64,000 nt of DNA from Hirundichthys speculiger (GCA_018398805.1 JAGFBZ010000865.1:2790001-2854000), one strand, 5' to 3'; counted from the first letter of the stretch, positions 26,376 to 38,459 are shown. Translations and numbers: made by a program. Notes: generated from the sequence alone by a model not told the origin.

Positions 26376-29300
26376 GACCCAGGGGTTAACTGTCGCCAAC
26401 TCATTAGTCTGTTGGTGGACAGGCTTCGGCCTTCTGGTTCCAAATGCCAACCTGTCTGTGGACAAAACAGTGTGTGTGTGTGGTGCCTGTGTGTGTGCGT
26501 GTGTCTACATGGTGAAGTTTTACACTCAGTGCAAAGTATAGAAGATACTCCATGGATGTGTGTGTGAATGTGGCTTGCATTGTAATGCACTTTGACTTTT
26601 CAACTAGACGTGCTAATACAATACATTTACATAAGAATGCTTTTATTTAGATCGTCTTTGCTCCCGAAAACTATAGAAAGGTCAGGGACACAAACTACAG
26701 AATTGGAAAGTGGGCTGATTTGAATGTGTTCCATTTTCTGCAAGTCAGCTATTCAGTGTTCGGCTTTACATGGAATCACCCAAGATCTGGCGCAGGCCCT
26801 ACATGGCTGTATGCGGCTATATGTCTGTGCTACTTGGTACAGTTTGTGGTTTTTGGATATTAATTTATTGCAACCACACCATGGGCAGGCCTGGGCGCTC
26901 TTGCCTTGTCAATGAGAGAGCAGGGAGAGAAAAATGTGGGCCCTGTCAAATGATAACTGAATACAGAGCCAGTCTTTTAGAAAGTGAGTATAAGTACCAG
27001 GTGATCAAGTGACAGAGATCAAGAGCACTATCTCCAGTGATATCAGTGTTAACGCCAGACATTTGTTGTAAAGAAGAGGCCAAGTTTAAGCAGTATACTG
27101 TCTTGGTTTGCCATCTGATCTATTGCAGGCCTCTGTGGTTCTGTGCTTGATGAAAAAATGCTGCTGAAATGATTTTACTCTCTGAGTTTATGGTCTTCCA
27201 CATTGACATCTGACAACTGCATAGAGTAGAATTATGGCTTCTTTGGGGAGAAAGACATCGACTGTTACTCTATCTTGTCAAAATGGATGGTTGAGTCCTA
27301 TTTTGCTTCTGCTCCTATTAAGCTATCATGTTCTGGTGGTTGTGGATTGAAGATGCTGTATGAGTCATTCTTCAGCCATATCAATGCCCCCTTTGAGTTT
27401 GGGCCCTCTCATTCATATCCACTATTGCCACGTATACAAACACAACAAACAAAGAAATACAACAACCATTTCAAAACCTTTCATGTTCATTTTTTCATTC
27501 TGTTTTTTTGGTTAACACTCCTAACATTCCTGCAATGGAGACATTGTGACTGAAAGGACCGTGGAGGAGGTCGACCCTGTTACAGTTCCAGCCTCCTGGA
27601 TGCCTGCCTTTTTATTCTCGTAGTCCAGTTAAAGATCCTAAATTCAGAAACTTTTTGTAAAAAAAAAAAAAAGTGTGATGTACCACAGCTTTAGGCTACT
27701 CTGCCAAGTCGTCCCTTCGTGTTGTAATAGCTTACTGTCATATTCCCTGGAAAGAACTAACTTACTGGAAAGTAACTAGAGTTATATGAGGACATGTTTT
27801 GCCTTCAGCGCACTAAGTGTAAACATAATTTTTCCTGGTAATGGGAAAGTAAAAAAAAAAAAACACATCCGTATGCTGGTTTTTGGTTATTGTCACACAT
27901 GTTGAAAGTGTGTACATTTGAAACAATGGCATACAAATAGAAGCTGTCCATAGAAATTCTTCAGTGACCCATATTAGAACAAAATTCATGGAAATATGAC
28001 GGAAGTTAGAAAGTCAAAGATTTGAGTTAAACGTTGTGTATTAGTCAGTCTCTTCATGACCATAGTTAAGGTTTTAAGGCTGCTTCAACTTCCTAACAAT
28101 GTCAGCTTTTCTGTTAAGTAAGGGAGAAACTGCCAAAAAAATAGCCACTGTGTTATATAGCAGGACATAGTTGGTCAGTTGTTGTCAGAATAGTTGCCTA
28201 TTCTGGTCTTTTTTTTTTTCTCTCCTTTTTTTCCCCTCTACATTTTTCTTTTTCCCAAGGAAACCAGAGCTTTGCTCTGTGAGTGGTTTGTTTCCAGTCC
28301 ACTGGCACAAAATTTAGATGAGGTCTGAAGGAACCAACACCACAGAATAACCGAAATGTTCAAAGCTGCTGCATGGATGTTTGTAGACATTATTTCTCAA
28401 CTAAATCTCGTCTCTCCCTCAGATATGTGCGGTGTGCTTGGAGGAGTTCAAACAGAAAGATGAGCTGGGGATTTGTCCATGCAAGCATGCCTTTCATAGG
28501 AAGTAAGTATCAGCTTTTGTTGATGTATACATGCCTGTGCAAACACAAATACTCATACAAAGTCAGGATCACACAAAACGGTTCAGGTTTCCTTAACATA
28601 GTAAACTTTCTTTCATTCAAAGTGAGTACATGTTGAAAATGAAGAGGGGGGGAAATACGGCTGAAAAATCTCCATGTTTAAAACTAAAAACAAGTGTGCT
28701 TGAAGCGGGAAACAGCACAGTAGATGATGGATTGCTTGAGCCAACTTTGTCCCACACCTCCCCCCGTGCCTGACCATTTCAGCTGAGTTGTTTACAGCAA
28801 GACACCTCTCTTGACCTAGTTTTTTTTTTTTCCTTTTTTTTTTTTTGCTCCAGTTGCTGTAGGGGTGGTGACCAGTCACGGCATATAGTATGTTTGCAAG
28901 CAGAGTCATGGTGTTTTGAAGAGAAAAAAAAAGAAGATCAGAACGTATTTGCTGCAGGAAGAATCTAGAAACTGCACTATAACTAACTTTAATCTGAGCA
29001 GACAAATGTACCTGGATGTTGCTAAGATTAAAAAAACGGATGAATCAAGAAAAAAATTTGTCTTAGCGATGTGCCTCAACCAGAAAAGGAAAATGGGACC
29101 TTGGATGAACAATTTTTCTTATTCATACAAATAATCAATTGATCTTTCAAACCAAAATAAGAAGCGGTAATATGAGCAGCATGACTTCATGGCGGTGAAC
29201 TGAGTTTTTGGTCACTTGTCTTTAGGAAGCACTCAATCAAATATAAAGTCATCATAGCTATACATGTAAGATGCTAGAATATTGGCTTAACAACAGGCTT

Positions 29301-30657
29301 CAAAGCATGTTTATCACTCATCACCACGCTATAAATATGGCCAGGAAATTCCTCTTACAATTCCAGGGATGCTCTCTTGACAGTGATTAAAACACCGTCT
29401 GAGGCCAGAGTTAGAGCTCATGTCTCGTGGTGGAACATTGTTTTGTCATACTTTTCTTTTTAAACTTTTGTTTTACTTATCTTGTTTCATTTTGTTTAGG
29501 CAACAGGATGAGTTGTTAGGTTTACAGTTTGACCCAGGAGACTGGCTGTTTCTCAGGAATTTGAAGTTGTCATGGAAATTTGAGTCTTTCACACAGTTGC
29601 TGTAGTGGACATTTTTACATGCAAGTATTAGTCTTCCACGGTCATACTATCTGTCTCTGATCTGTTTACCACTGATCAGAGTGAGGGATGATACCCGACT
29701 GACCCAGTTTTTTTTTTTTTTTTTTTTTTTTTTTTCCAGTTTTGTGGATCAATTTGAAGAATTTTATGATTTATTTTTTTTAATGTTCATGGTGGAAAGC
29801 CTGTCAAACAGTTGCTCCCTTTCACCCTTTTTTTTTTTAAAAACTGTAACTTAAACTCTTTCACAGTAAAGAAGACATGATTTGTGGGTTTTCAGCTTAC
29901 TTAAAATCTGTTTAGTGGTGCCAGCCTTGGGGCTATTTTGATACAGTGCTTTGTGAAAGTATTTGGCCCCCTTGAACTTTTCAACCTTTTGCCACATTTC
30001 AAGCTTAAAACATGAAGATATAAAATTTCTTTTTTTTTTTTTTGTCAAGAACAAGTGGGACACAATTGTAAAGTGGAACGAAATTTATTGGATATTTTAG
30101 ACTTTTTTTTAACAAATAAAAAACTGAAAAGTGGGGCGTACAATATTAGTCAGCCCCGTTGGGTTAATATTTTGTAGCGCCACCTTTTGCTGCAGTTACA
30201 GCTGCAAGTCTCTATGTTTGAAGCCTGAAATGTGGCAAAAGGTTGAAAAGTTCAAGGGGGCAGAATACTTTCGCAAGGCACTGTACATCTCAAAAAATAA
30301 AGAACAAGTGCTTTGCATTCAGCCTTTTCTGACCCAGCTGAGGGGGTCTTTTGGAGGGGGACTTTAAAGAGACAGGAGCTGAAATCAAGCATTGTAGATA
30401 GGAAAAAGAAGAAGAAGAAGAAAGATGCCTCAAAGAAAAACAATCCTGACCTTTGAAAATCTGGATTTTTACTTTGTTTTTTCAACATATGCCCACTTCT
30501 TTGTCTGTCTCCCAGGTGCCTCATTAAGTGGTTGGAGGTGAGGAAAGTGTGCCCGCTGTGCAACATGCCGGTCTTGCAGCTCGCCCAGCAAGCCGGCAGC
30601 ACGGACCCGCCTGAGCCCGCCCAGCAACCTCTGCCTGGCATCGAGAACCTGGTGTAG
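17119..30657 (+). CDS. rnf24: RING finger protein 24 (membrane-bound RING-H2 E3 ligase)
   Basis: Five coding exons, with every intron GT-AG: 17119-17261, 22161-22203, 23460-23501, 28423-28502 and 30516-30657. Together they encode 149 aa, the usual family length (human RNF24 is about 148 aa). The N-terminal [20 protein letters not shown] is a near match to vertebrate RNF24. One membrane segment spans about residues 24-47. A RING-H2 domain at about 78-118 has ligands C78, C81, C96, H98, H101, C104, C115 and C118 (C3H2C3). The family binds E2 enzymes and promotes ubiquitin transfer. RNF24 is reported on Golgi membranes, where it affects TRPC channel trafficking (known of the family, not seen here). 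The start ATG lies 8 bp inside its exon after a tag acceptor, so at least one untranslated exon lies upstream, not located. Introns are 0.9-5 kb and hold several transposons. RNF122 is the closest alternative, but the N-terminus fits RNF24 better. Confidence 0.95.
17640..17965 (+). repeat. Dispersed fish repeat (LINE-derived) in rnf24 intron 1
   Basis: The stretch contains the familiar word series aagagatgtaatctctccag, gtcctggttctgccccaggg, cctccgcctgggtggacatt, aaaccagatgcccaaactcc and ctggctcttctcaagatcaa. This recurs, with variation, in very many fish loci as a LINE-associated repeat. It is not coding here. Boundaries are approximate. Confidence 0.55.
18171..19401 (+). mobile_element. Tc1-like transposon, full length but inactivated, in rnf24 intron 1
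   Basis: The 1231-bp element is bounded by inverted repeats of about 29 bp. The left end is cactgtattgccaaaagtat and the right end reads cactatattgccaaaagtat in reverse complement, 27 of 29 matching. TA dinucleotides flank it (18169-18170 and 19402-19403). The interior is a Tc1 transposase with DD34E-type landmarks: a first-Asp region ([10 protein letters not shown]), [15 protein letters not shown], a second-Asp region ([13 protein letters not shown]) and [12 protein letters not shown] at the third acid. The frame is broken: stops interrupt the N-terminal DNA-binding half, and the catalytic half shifts frame. Target preference and cut-and-paste mechanism are those of the family. Confidence 0.9.
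22524..22886. mobile_element. Non-autonomous hAT element (363 bp) in rnf24 intron 2
   Basis: The termini are tagggctgaaagattaatcg and its counterpart cgaaacggttcagcccta. Flanking octamers atgcacat (22516-22523) and atgtacat (22887-22894) match at 7 of 8 positions, fitting a hAT target duplication. The interior is AT-rich and non-coding. It lies about 320 bp downstream of rnf24 exon 2. Confidence 0.78.
23236..23258 (+). repeat. CA dinucleotide microsatellite
   Basis: A short (CA)n run, about 11 units, sits 220 bp upstream of rnf24 exon 3. Confidence 0.85.
24601..24621 (+). repeat. A10-G11 homopolymer junction
   Basis: Ten A are followed directly by eleven G inside rnf24 intron 3. A second A-then-G tract occurs at 52124-52150. 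Confidence 0.9.
25669..25691 (+). repeat. Poly-G tract (23 G)
   Basis: An uninterrupted G run inside rnf24 intron 3, preceded by ggaggggagg. Open frames crossing it on either strand encode only poly-Gly or poly-Pro and are artefacts. Confidence 0.92.
26341..26374 (+). repeat. Poly-G tract (34 G)
   Basis: Thirty-four consecutive G, preceded by a ttattatt context and followed by tgaccc. A GT-rich microsatellite follows at about 26470-26503. Such long G runs can form G-quadruplexes and are error-prone in sequencing, so the exact count is uncertain. Confidence 0.92.
29709..29735 (+). repeat. Poly-T tract
   Basis: About 27 consecutive T in rnf24 intron 4, about 210 bp before the Tc1-like MITE. 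Confidence 0.85.
29944..30283. mobile_element. Tc1/mariner-type MITE (340 bp) with long inverted repeats
   Basis: The left terminus cagtgctttgtgaaagtatt continues through ggcccccttgaacttttcaa. The right terminus is its inverted copy, ending aatactttcgcaaggcactg. The inverted repeats extend about 57 bp. TA flanks both sides (29942-29943 and 30284-30285). The interior holds no transposase. It lies 230 bp upstream of the last rnf24 exon. Confidence 0.85.
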
Positions 30658-32630
30658 CAGACTCGAAGCCTCTTTCACAGTATACAGCAGACGCACACAA
30701 AGACACATCCCAGCCCTCATGCTCTCACCTGCACAGGTACACTTCAGTATGAGTGTGTGGACAGACAGGACGACCTGGACTTCCTGTGCAGGTATTCACA
30801 AAAAAAAAAAACTAATTCTGCAGCCATCATCACCGTTCTTTTTTTTTTTTTTTTTTTGCATTGGTTCAGAAGAGGATTTCTATACATCAGCTGTGACTGA
30901 TGATCAGTGGCCCTCGTGGTTTTGTTCTTCATGGACAATGAAGACAAGTTAATGTTGAAGAAGTTTCCTTCGTGACTTTTTCCACAACCAAAGCACTTTT
31001 CTGGGGACGCCAGTGAAAAGAGCAGGAGGAGGAGGAGAACATAAAAGCCAAGAAATTCACTACACTAAAATACAACTACTTTTTCTTTTTCTCTCTCTCT
31101 CTCTCTCTCTTTTTTTTAACATGCACTTTATGAAGAGTCAAACCTTAATTGCTTGTGGATCTTAGTCCCAAGATGGTGTTTTATTTTATTTTATTTTATT
31201 CTTAACTATTATTTGTTTGTACAGTGCAAATCAACATGTTTTCATTTTGAATTAGTAAAAACATGGAATTTTAGAGATTAAAAATAGAGATAAATCTCAA
31301 AGGGACATAACAAGTGTAAAGGTAGATGTCAGGATATATGGACATCGATTTGTGTACAGATACACACCATAATTAAAACTTAAAGCAACCTCGAGAAGTT
31401 TTTGTGTGACTAAATGTGAAATATTTCAATGGGTTGGGAAACATACAATACACAAATATAAGACTGCCACTACAGGCATTAGTTTAGAATTTTCTTTTTA
31501 GAAAAATCATTGAGGACCTTTCCAACAGAACATGAAAATCTAAGTTACTACTGTGATATTCTTAAAAAAAAAAAAAAAAAAAATCCAGCATTAAGGTGCA
31601 TAGTCTCATGCTTTATCTCTAAACTGTTGCGCCGAACAAACTCTTGAAATCCAGAAACATTTAACTAAAACATTTGTGGTGACAGTCCTACGTTGCGTCA
31701 TGTTATTTATCAAAATTACAGTGACTTTGTTCTGATGAAGGCTGAGATATTTCATAGAACAAAGCAGCTTGTCAAACTGAAATCATGGACACACATCCTT
31801 CAACAGAATGACTGATCACTCAGTTTAGAAACAAACATAAAATACGCTCCTGCATCTTTTTATTTATTTATTTATTTTTTGCGCACTTACAAGTGTAATT
31901 CTACTTGCTGAGTCTTTTTGTTTTAATCATCATTTCTGGTACCGTTGCACCAAGAGACTGACCTGGTGGGCTTGGACCTGCACCAGAACCAGAACCACTC
32001 TGTTCAGCATATCATGAGCATGTCTTTCAGTCGACGTATTTGGCAGCTTGAACTGCTCCTCCCGTACATGTATGCCCCCTGTCTCCCCCACGCAAGACTG
32101 CTGTAGTCAGTGGTCAGCAGGTTGTAATGAAACAGCATTTTCATTCATGCAGACACACACACGCACGCACACGCACACACATGGTGCAGTTTAGCTTTTC
32201 GGCTGCAGTGTTCTGGTGCTTTCGCCTCTCTGCCTCTTTCTCTACGGTGCAGGATGCTTTTGTTTTGTGCCACACATACATTAACTCTGAGCCCTGCTTT
32301 TGTGGATATGTTTTTTTTGTCTTCTCGTTAGCTGCATTTAGTAACTTCGTTGTTGCAGATTTAAAAGCTGGGCTTAAAAAAAGCTTTAGTACAGAGAGCC
32401 CTGGTGACATCGGTGGGGGAAAAAAAACCCGTAATCGGTGGCCACAGGTTACCAAGGCTTGGGAATGAGATCATTCAGTGACACATTAATGACAATGTGC
32501 TTAACTACGTGAGGTTGCAGGTTGTAATAAATCATCGCATGGTTTGTGTGTGATAATAGCCTCATGAAGCATTTTTCATCCCGTACTATAAGTACAACAA
32601 ATGCTTTCTGTATTGGGTGGCCATGTATTA

Positions 32631-33185
32631 CAATCAGTATCCGGGTTACGACTTAGGTCGGTTCCGACAAATCAGTCGTTAGTCAGATTGGTCGTATACA
32701 AAATGAATATAACTCATTGGCTGCAAGCCAGCTGCAGAGCATGTTTACTGATCTTCCGAAGCCCACAGAATATTGTATTTTATGACTATGTGAACACTGA
32801 AACCGACATAATAAAGGGTAGAGTCTCTTCTTTCCACAGGAATAAAAAGTTTGTTCCTACCATTTTCCATTCCTTCGTAATCAGCAGTAGAACTAGCCGC
32901 GCCATCTGTTTTTTTTCTCACTCACAATTTATCGGGCGGGTATCCGACGTTCGGAACTCTACGATGTTTATTTTGATGCTCCGCCTGGCAACCCCAGTGA
33001 CACATCTTTGACGCAATTGACGTCCATAGAAGCAAATGGCAGTAGAACGCTGCTGTGAGTGCGAGATGCCGCACTGCCATAACTGTCGTACACGATGGCG
33101 GGCTGCCACAACTATCTTACGCACTGCGCTGCCATTTGCTGGACGTGGTCGTAAGTACGGGTGGTCGTAACTCGGATACTGAGTG
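32631..33185. mobile_element. Mariner-type non-autonomous element (555 bp) within the rnf24 3' UTR
   Basis: The left end after TA reads caatcagtatccgggttacg. The right end, read in reverse complement, is cactcagtatccgagttacg, with two mismatches over 22 bp. TA occurs on both sides (32629-32630 and 33186-33187). The interior is relatively CpG-rich ('gtcgtaa', 'cgtacacgatgg') compared with its neighbourhood, and carries no credible transposase. Superfamily is inferred from the TA flanks. Confidence 0.7.
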
Positions 33186-35378
33186 TATTAAGACTTTGGC
33201 CACAGGGAAGTTTAGTTATCATATTGTCATGCATTACTTAATCATGGCATGGAAATGTCTAATTCCCACCTACTAGCTGGTGGCCATGACACGGTTCTCT
33301 TTTGCACACCTTAGTAACTCATGGAAAAACAAAAAAAAAATTATTTTTCCACTGATGTTACAAGGAAAGCCCCAGATTTCACAGAAGAAAATAAGAGCTT
33401 TTTATCCGATCTGACGCAATGAAATACCTGAGACAACATTAATGTCTAATGTAAGGTTTTCCCTAGGCTATAAAACAATTGTTAATATTTAAAAACATCC
33501 AAAATGAAAATTCATCAAATATATACACTTATATAGAATTCTGAAACACAAGAAAATCAAAGTTCAGTGTATCTGTCTTCAGATACCTCTCACAAATCAC
33601 TAATTGTGGTTTTACCAGCATTCTGTTGCCAGATTTTTTTATTTTATTTTATTTTATTTATTTTTTTTGGTTTTATTTTCCTTTGTTTTCTCTGAGCACC
33701 ATCATGTGCAGAGCAGTGCAGGTTCCCCACACATGGGCAGTTTTTAAAAACGTGACAATGCCTTTCACGCCACGTGGCACAGAGGCATTGTTGATCGGAT
33801 CTCTGTGGTTTGAATGTTTCATCTGTTGAATGTCTGCCCACAGACAGAACTGAAGGGCTTTGTAGTCGGGTCAGAGAATGCAGCAAGGTGAAAATGTCAA
33901 CTGTGAAGTGACCTTTCATGAGGTCAGGTCCTCTGATACGAATGCAACACTGTCGAAGAGAAAACCTCGAACACTAAATCTCAGATTCAAAGAAATGTGC
34001 ACATTGGCCTTATTTGAACAAAACACTTTGATTGATAACTTACTTTGAACTGAATAACTTTTGAACAAAGTTTCTGAAGGGCCTTCTTTAGCATTGTGCG
34101 ATTCTACCATAGACTTTCATGTCTTCGATTATGAAGAGGCGATGACTGTTTTGATGAACTTAGATTCTCACTGCTGATGCTGCAGTAAGAAAACATGCAA
34201 CTGAGGTCTCCTCATTATCCCCAGAACGTTACTCTATCTTCCGATGTCCCGGGTAAACACTGATAATGCCATAAGTCTTAAAGCTCTGCTCCTGTCAACA
34301 GTTTTTTTTTTTCTTTGAATGTACCGTTCTTGTGAGAAAGAAGAGAAGATTTAATGTGAAAGCATGTTGTTACCACTTATATCACCATAGTTCAATGTAA
34401 GTAGATGCTAGTAATTAAGTTGCACAAGAAATGGTCCTGCATATAAACTAAATGACAGCTGAGGCTTCCCGTTATTTGGCCATCTTTAATGTTTAATAGC
34501 AGATGTTTTTCACTTGAGCTTCCCTGTTTTGCTCCTGTGTGCCGTCCTGATCCTACTGAAATATAAAGTGCCAATTCAACATGAAATCTTTTTAATTGAA
34601 GTCTCCGCCGACAGGAGAAGGTGGCTCTTCCCCCGTTAGAGAGAGGAGCCAAAAAAAGAATGGGACTGAAGTTGTCATGAATATATTAATGTCTTCCCAC
34701 CACTGAAATCATCATTGACGTCAGTGTTGCTTCTGAGCTGTTATAAATAGACACACAGTGAGAAACACAGTTTCACATGAAAAATTTACTGATACCCAGA
34801 GAAGAAAGAAACTGAAAACTGGCACCAGGAGGGCGTTTTATGTGACGTTTGTGTCCCTTGATGGCATAAGGTTTGATGGAAGATAATGCTCTTGCAGAAT
34901 GTGAAAAAACTGCTTTTATTAGAAAAAGAAAAAAAAAGAGGAAATGATCAACTTTTCCTTGTAGCTGAGTTTCATTCACTCTTCCATGGTTGGTTTTAGC
35001 AGCCATACCATTTAGGATTTTTAATCTTTATCACTGCCTCCTTGAAGTGAACCTTCCTCTTGTTTGTATGGTGTGTTATTTATTCCTCTGTAGTGCTTAT
35101 GAACTAAAAAAAAAAGAGTAACTTCCCCATCTTTATCCCAACTGCCCCTCCCACCTTTACACTGATTATGTTTGTGGACTTTCACAGACATTGTTTGTAA
35201 AACTAAGAATTCTGCAGCAGAATATTTTTGGAGACAATTTGCTGTACAGTATTTGTAAGCTCTATTTTTGTATATTGCTATTTTGGAAAAAAATAATCCT
35301 TTTTTTTCTTTTCTTGTTTTTGCTAATTTCATGTTTATTCATTTAAAAAAATGTTGCATGTGACTGACTTGAACTGTA

Positions 35379-35384
35379 AATAAA
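35379..35384 (+). promoter_or_regulatory. rnf24: Candidate polyadenylation signal of rnf24
   Basis: Canonical aataaa at the end of the AT-rich 3' tail, followed within 40 bp by a T-rich downstream element (tttcttttttttttcct). The decayed transposon begins about 200 bp further on. Confidence 0.55.
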
Positions 35385-35597
35385 ATTTCCTGGTTTTGGA
35401 AGGATTTTAGTTGTTTCTTTTTTTTTTCCTAGAAGAAACAAATGTGTTTTGGTTGGATTGTTCAATAGACAGTAAATGTTAAGGAAAATTCAATAAGACT
35501 TTATATATTTCACTTTTATCCTGTGGACACATGAGCTAACCAGAAATGTCTGATACAAGACAAAATATTGAAAAGGGAAACGTGTGCGAGAGAAAAC

Positions 35598-36751
35598 CAG
35601 AAGTTCACATACACTGTATAAAAAGACAACCTTTTTTTCTCTCGCTGTCTGACATTACATCAGACTTGTCTTTCCCTGTTTTAGATCATTATCAAAATTA
35701 TTTTTATCTAAATGCCAGAATAAGTAGATATTTTTTTATTTCTTTCTTCGTAATCATAAATTTAGTACAGAGATTAGATTAGTAAGATTACTATGCCTTT
35801 AAACAATTTTTGAAAACCCAGATGATGATGTCATGGCTTTTGAAGCTTCTGATTGGTTAACTGACAACATTTGAGTTAATTGGAGGCACATCTGTGGATG
35901 GGTGGGGGCCACACTGCTTCCTTGTGTGACATCATGGGAAAATCAAAAGAGATCGGCCAAGATATCAGGAAGAGAATTGTAGACCTCCACATGTCTGGGT
36001 GCAATGTCCAGATGCCTGAAGGTGCCACATTCATCTGTTGAAATAAATATATGCAATTATAAACACCATGGGAATGTCCATCAGACCACTCAGGAAGGAG
36101 GCGGGTTCTGTTTCCCCAGAGATGAATGTGGTTTGGTGAAAAATGCACACATCAACTCCAGAGTAAAAGTCAAACACCTGAAGCTCAAAGACTTGAATTT
36201 TTGGAGACATGTCCTGTGGTTGGATAAAACTAATATTAAACAGTTTAGTCATAATGATGATTGTTACATTTATGGGAAATGGGAGGAAGTTTGCAGGCCT
36301 GAGAACATCATCCTAACTGTGAAGTACGGGGGTGGCAGCGTCATGCTGTGGGGGTGTTTTGCTGCAGGAGGGACTGGTTCACTTCACAAAATAGATGACA
36401 TCATGAGGAAGTAACATCTCGAGACATCTGCCAGGAAGTTAAAGTTTGGGACCAATGTGTCTTCCAAATGGACAATGATCTGAAACATACCACTAAATTA
36501 GTAACAAAATGGCTTTAGGCTTCAGGATCTCAATCCTGCAGAAGATTTGTGGGCAGAGCTGAAAAGATGTGCGTGAGCAAGGCAGCCTACAAACCTGACT
36601 CAGTTCCACCAGCTCTGCCAAGAGGAACGGATCAAACTTCCAGTAAAACTAGTGTGAGAAACTTGTGGAAGGAAACTCAAAACATTTGACCTAAATCACA
36701 GTTTAAAAGCAATGATACAAAATAATAAGGAAATGTATGTAAACTTCAGAT
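35598..36751 (+). mobile_element. Decayed Tc1 transposon of the Sleeping Beauty type
   Basis: The left end holds gaagttcacatacac and the right end holds tgtatgtaaacttc, which are inverted and match the inner part of the SB-type inverted repeat. The outer bases are worn away. Between them lie translatable transposase pieces: MGKSKEIGQDIRKRIVDLHM at the N-terminus (35939 on), then a gap. These are followed by FWRHVLWLDKTNIKQF, KYGGGSVMLWGCFAAGGTGS, a second-Asp segment (QMDNDLKHTTKL) and an AEDLWAELKR-like segment at the third acid. Stops and a deletion in the middle of the protein make it inactive. It sits between rnf24 and ccdc86. Confidence 0.85.
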
Positions 36752-37499
36752 TTTAAAGAAAGCAACAAAATATTATTATTAATATTCTTTTTTTCATTTC
36801 TATTTAGCAAATAGAAATAATTTGGGTAATCCTAACTGACCTAAAGATAACATAAATGTTTACCTCTAATTTGCTTTTGTGCAGTTTGGAGCATTTCATG
36901 ACTGTAGGTCTGAATATTAATTAACCAGATACATCCACAAATATGGCATAACACCTCCACTTTGTGTTTAAAGCGGTAAACCAAATATGAAACAATAAAA
37001 CTCACATCTCACAGTTCTTATGATTGACATCAGATAAAGATTAAACTAACTTAAATTAACTAAACTCAAAGCAATTGTTTAAGGAAATCAATAAGATGAT
37101 AAATATTATAGTTTCTGTTTAACATTGCTTTGTTGTTGCATCATTTTTATTTTATTAAAGATATCCAGTAAATTGAACAGAACCCTGCTTCACTTGCAAA
37201 TTGGAAAACGTGCACAAAACAATGCAAGCCCTGCCACCTGCTGGACAGCCATGGCATTACTCACCAAGTTGAAAGAAAACTGCAATTCTAATGTTGATGT
37301 GGCAATTACAGTATAACACCACTATCTTTTGGTTGTGGAAAAACAGATTTTGTTCATTAAAGTGTATATTTGGGCATCTGAGGTGACTACCAACTCAAAA
37401 CCAGAGATAACACAACCTGGTCACTTTGTTTGGGGTTGCCTATATCTGAAAATATATTTTTAGGTGAGCTGTTCCAATTTACAAGGGCTCTCTGACATC
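36752..37499. other. Intergenic stretch, no gene recognised
   Basis: AT-rich intergenic DNA between the decayed Tc1 and the LINE fragment. Nothing coding is recognised. Confidence 0.4.
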
Positions 37500-37529
37500 A
37501 CAGACCCAGACCAGAATAGAATTATCTTC

Positions 37530-37735
37530 TCTTAGACTTTCTCAAATAGATCAAGTGTGTTCCCCTTTTGGAAAAAGAAGTACCACCACCCCCACCACCA
37601 GTCTGCCAATCTGAAGGCACTGCCCCAAATATCCACATGATGTTGTACAGCTGCATCAACCAAGACATTATCCAGTGCTTTAAGGAACTGGGGCTGAATC
37701 TCATCTATCCAGAGCGTTGACACTATGAACTTAAT
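37530..37735 (-). mobile_element. Decayed LINE fragment (reverse transcriptase)
   Basis: Across two overlapping minus-strand frames one reads IDEIQPQFLKALDNVLVDAA, then a tryptophan- and glycine-rich stretch, then FFQKGNTLDLFEK. This corresponds to the 'VDEI-PE-LKALD ... GxVPxDWQTGVVVPLFKKGD' block of fish LINE reverse transcriptases. The copy is short and frame-broken. The adjacent 37.74-38.2 kb holds no further recognisable RT motif. Confidence 0.6.
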
Positions 37736-38441
37736 TACCTCATTGGCACCTGATTGGTTCCCTTCACCTCAGCTGGCTCACATCACCTAATGGAAAAACC
37801 CTTTTCATGTTCAAGTTTATTTCTATGGCAGCTGGCAGATCTTATGGAGGATGGATCCTTTCCATGACAAGGATGGAGCCTTGTCATAGCCAAACCTTCT
37901 TCTGATTGGTGGAATGAGCTGTCCAGAACCTCACTGGACATCTGTGGAGTTGCTTTAAAGTTAATGACATCTCCCTAAACTTCGCCTGACACGCAACATC
38001 GCATCACCAATGAGCATGAAAATATGCTTGCTCTCTCCAGAGTGATCTTTAAGGGTTTCATTGACCTGCTCCAAATTAAAGATTCCAGTATAACCTCCCT
38101 GCCCAATATAGGTTTGTACAGTACTCCTCCAAAGTAAACCAAAAAAATATATAATCTCATGTCTGTCACAGGTTTAATCACAGTAGCACCTTTGTAGAGC
38201 TAATGAATTTGAATTCAGATAAACATAACCAGCTGACAACCTGGTGACAGCATCAGTGCTCTGTGCAGCTACACAGGAACACCTGTATGACCCTGGCGTT
38301 TTGTCTGGATCCTATAGGTTGGCTCACTATCCTAAGTTCAGGTTAAATGTGTTGCATCCCTCCACACAGCAAGGTTGAAACTCGCTGATCTTGTCAAGAT
38401 GTTCAAAGACAACATGGAAGAAAAGTACTGAATATACACAT

Positions 38442-38447
38442 TTTATT
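38442..38447 (-). promoter_or_regulatory. ccdc86: Candidate polyadenylation signal of ccdc86
   Basis: tttatt on the plus strand reads aataaa on the gene strand, only 12 bp beyond the stop codon. A very short 3' UTR would follow. Confidence 0.5.
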
Positions 38448-38459
38448 GTCAAATAGTCT

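Larger units (their letters stand above)
30658..35400 (+). other. rnf24: Probable 3' UTR of rnf24
   Basis: After the rnf24 stop codon there is no further exon. The sequence runs AT-rich for about 4.7 kb to a canonical aataaa at 35379-35384. It contains CT and CA microsatellites (about 31090-31110 and 32155-32180), A- and T-homopolymers, and an inserted mariner-type element at 32631-33185. A long 3' UTR is inferred. Upstream cleavage at other signals is possible. Confidence 0.55.

Noticed and set aside
25548..26590. Open frames of 80-160 codons on both strands across the poly-G tracts
   Set aside because: Their length comes from homopolymers that encode poly-Gly or poly-Pro in any frame. There is no family similarity and no splice context.
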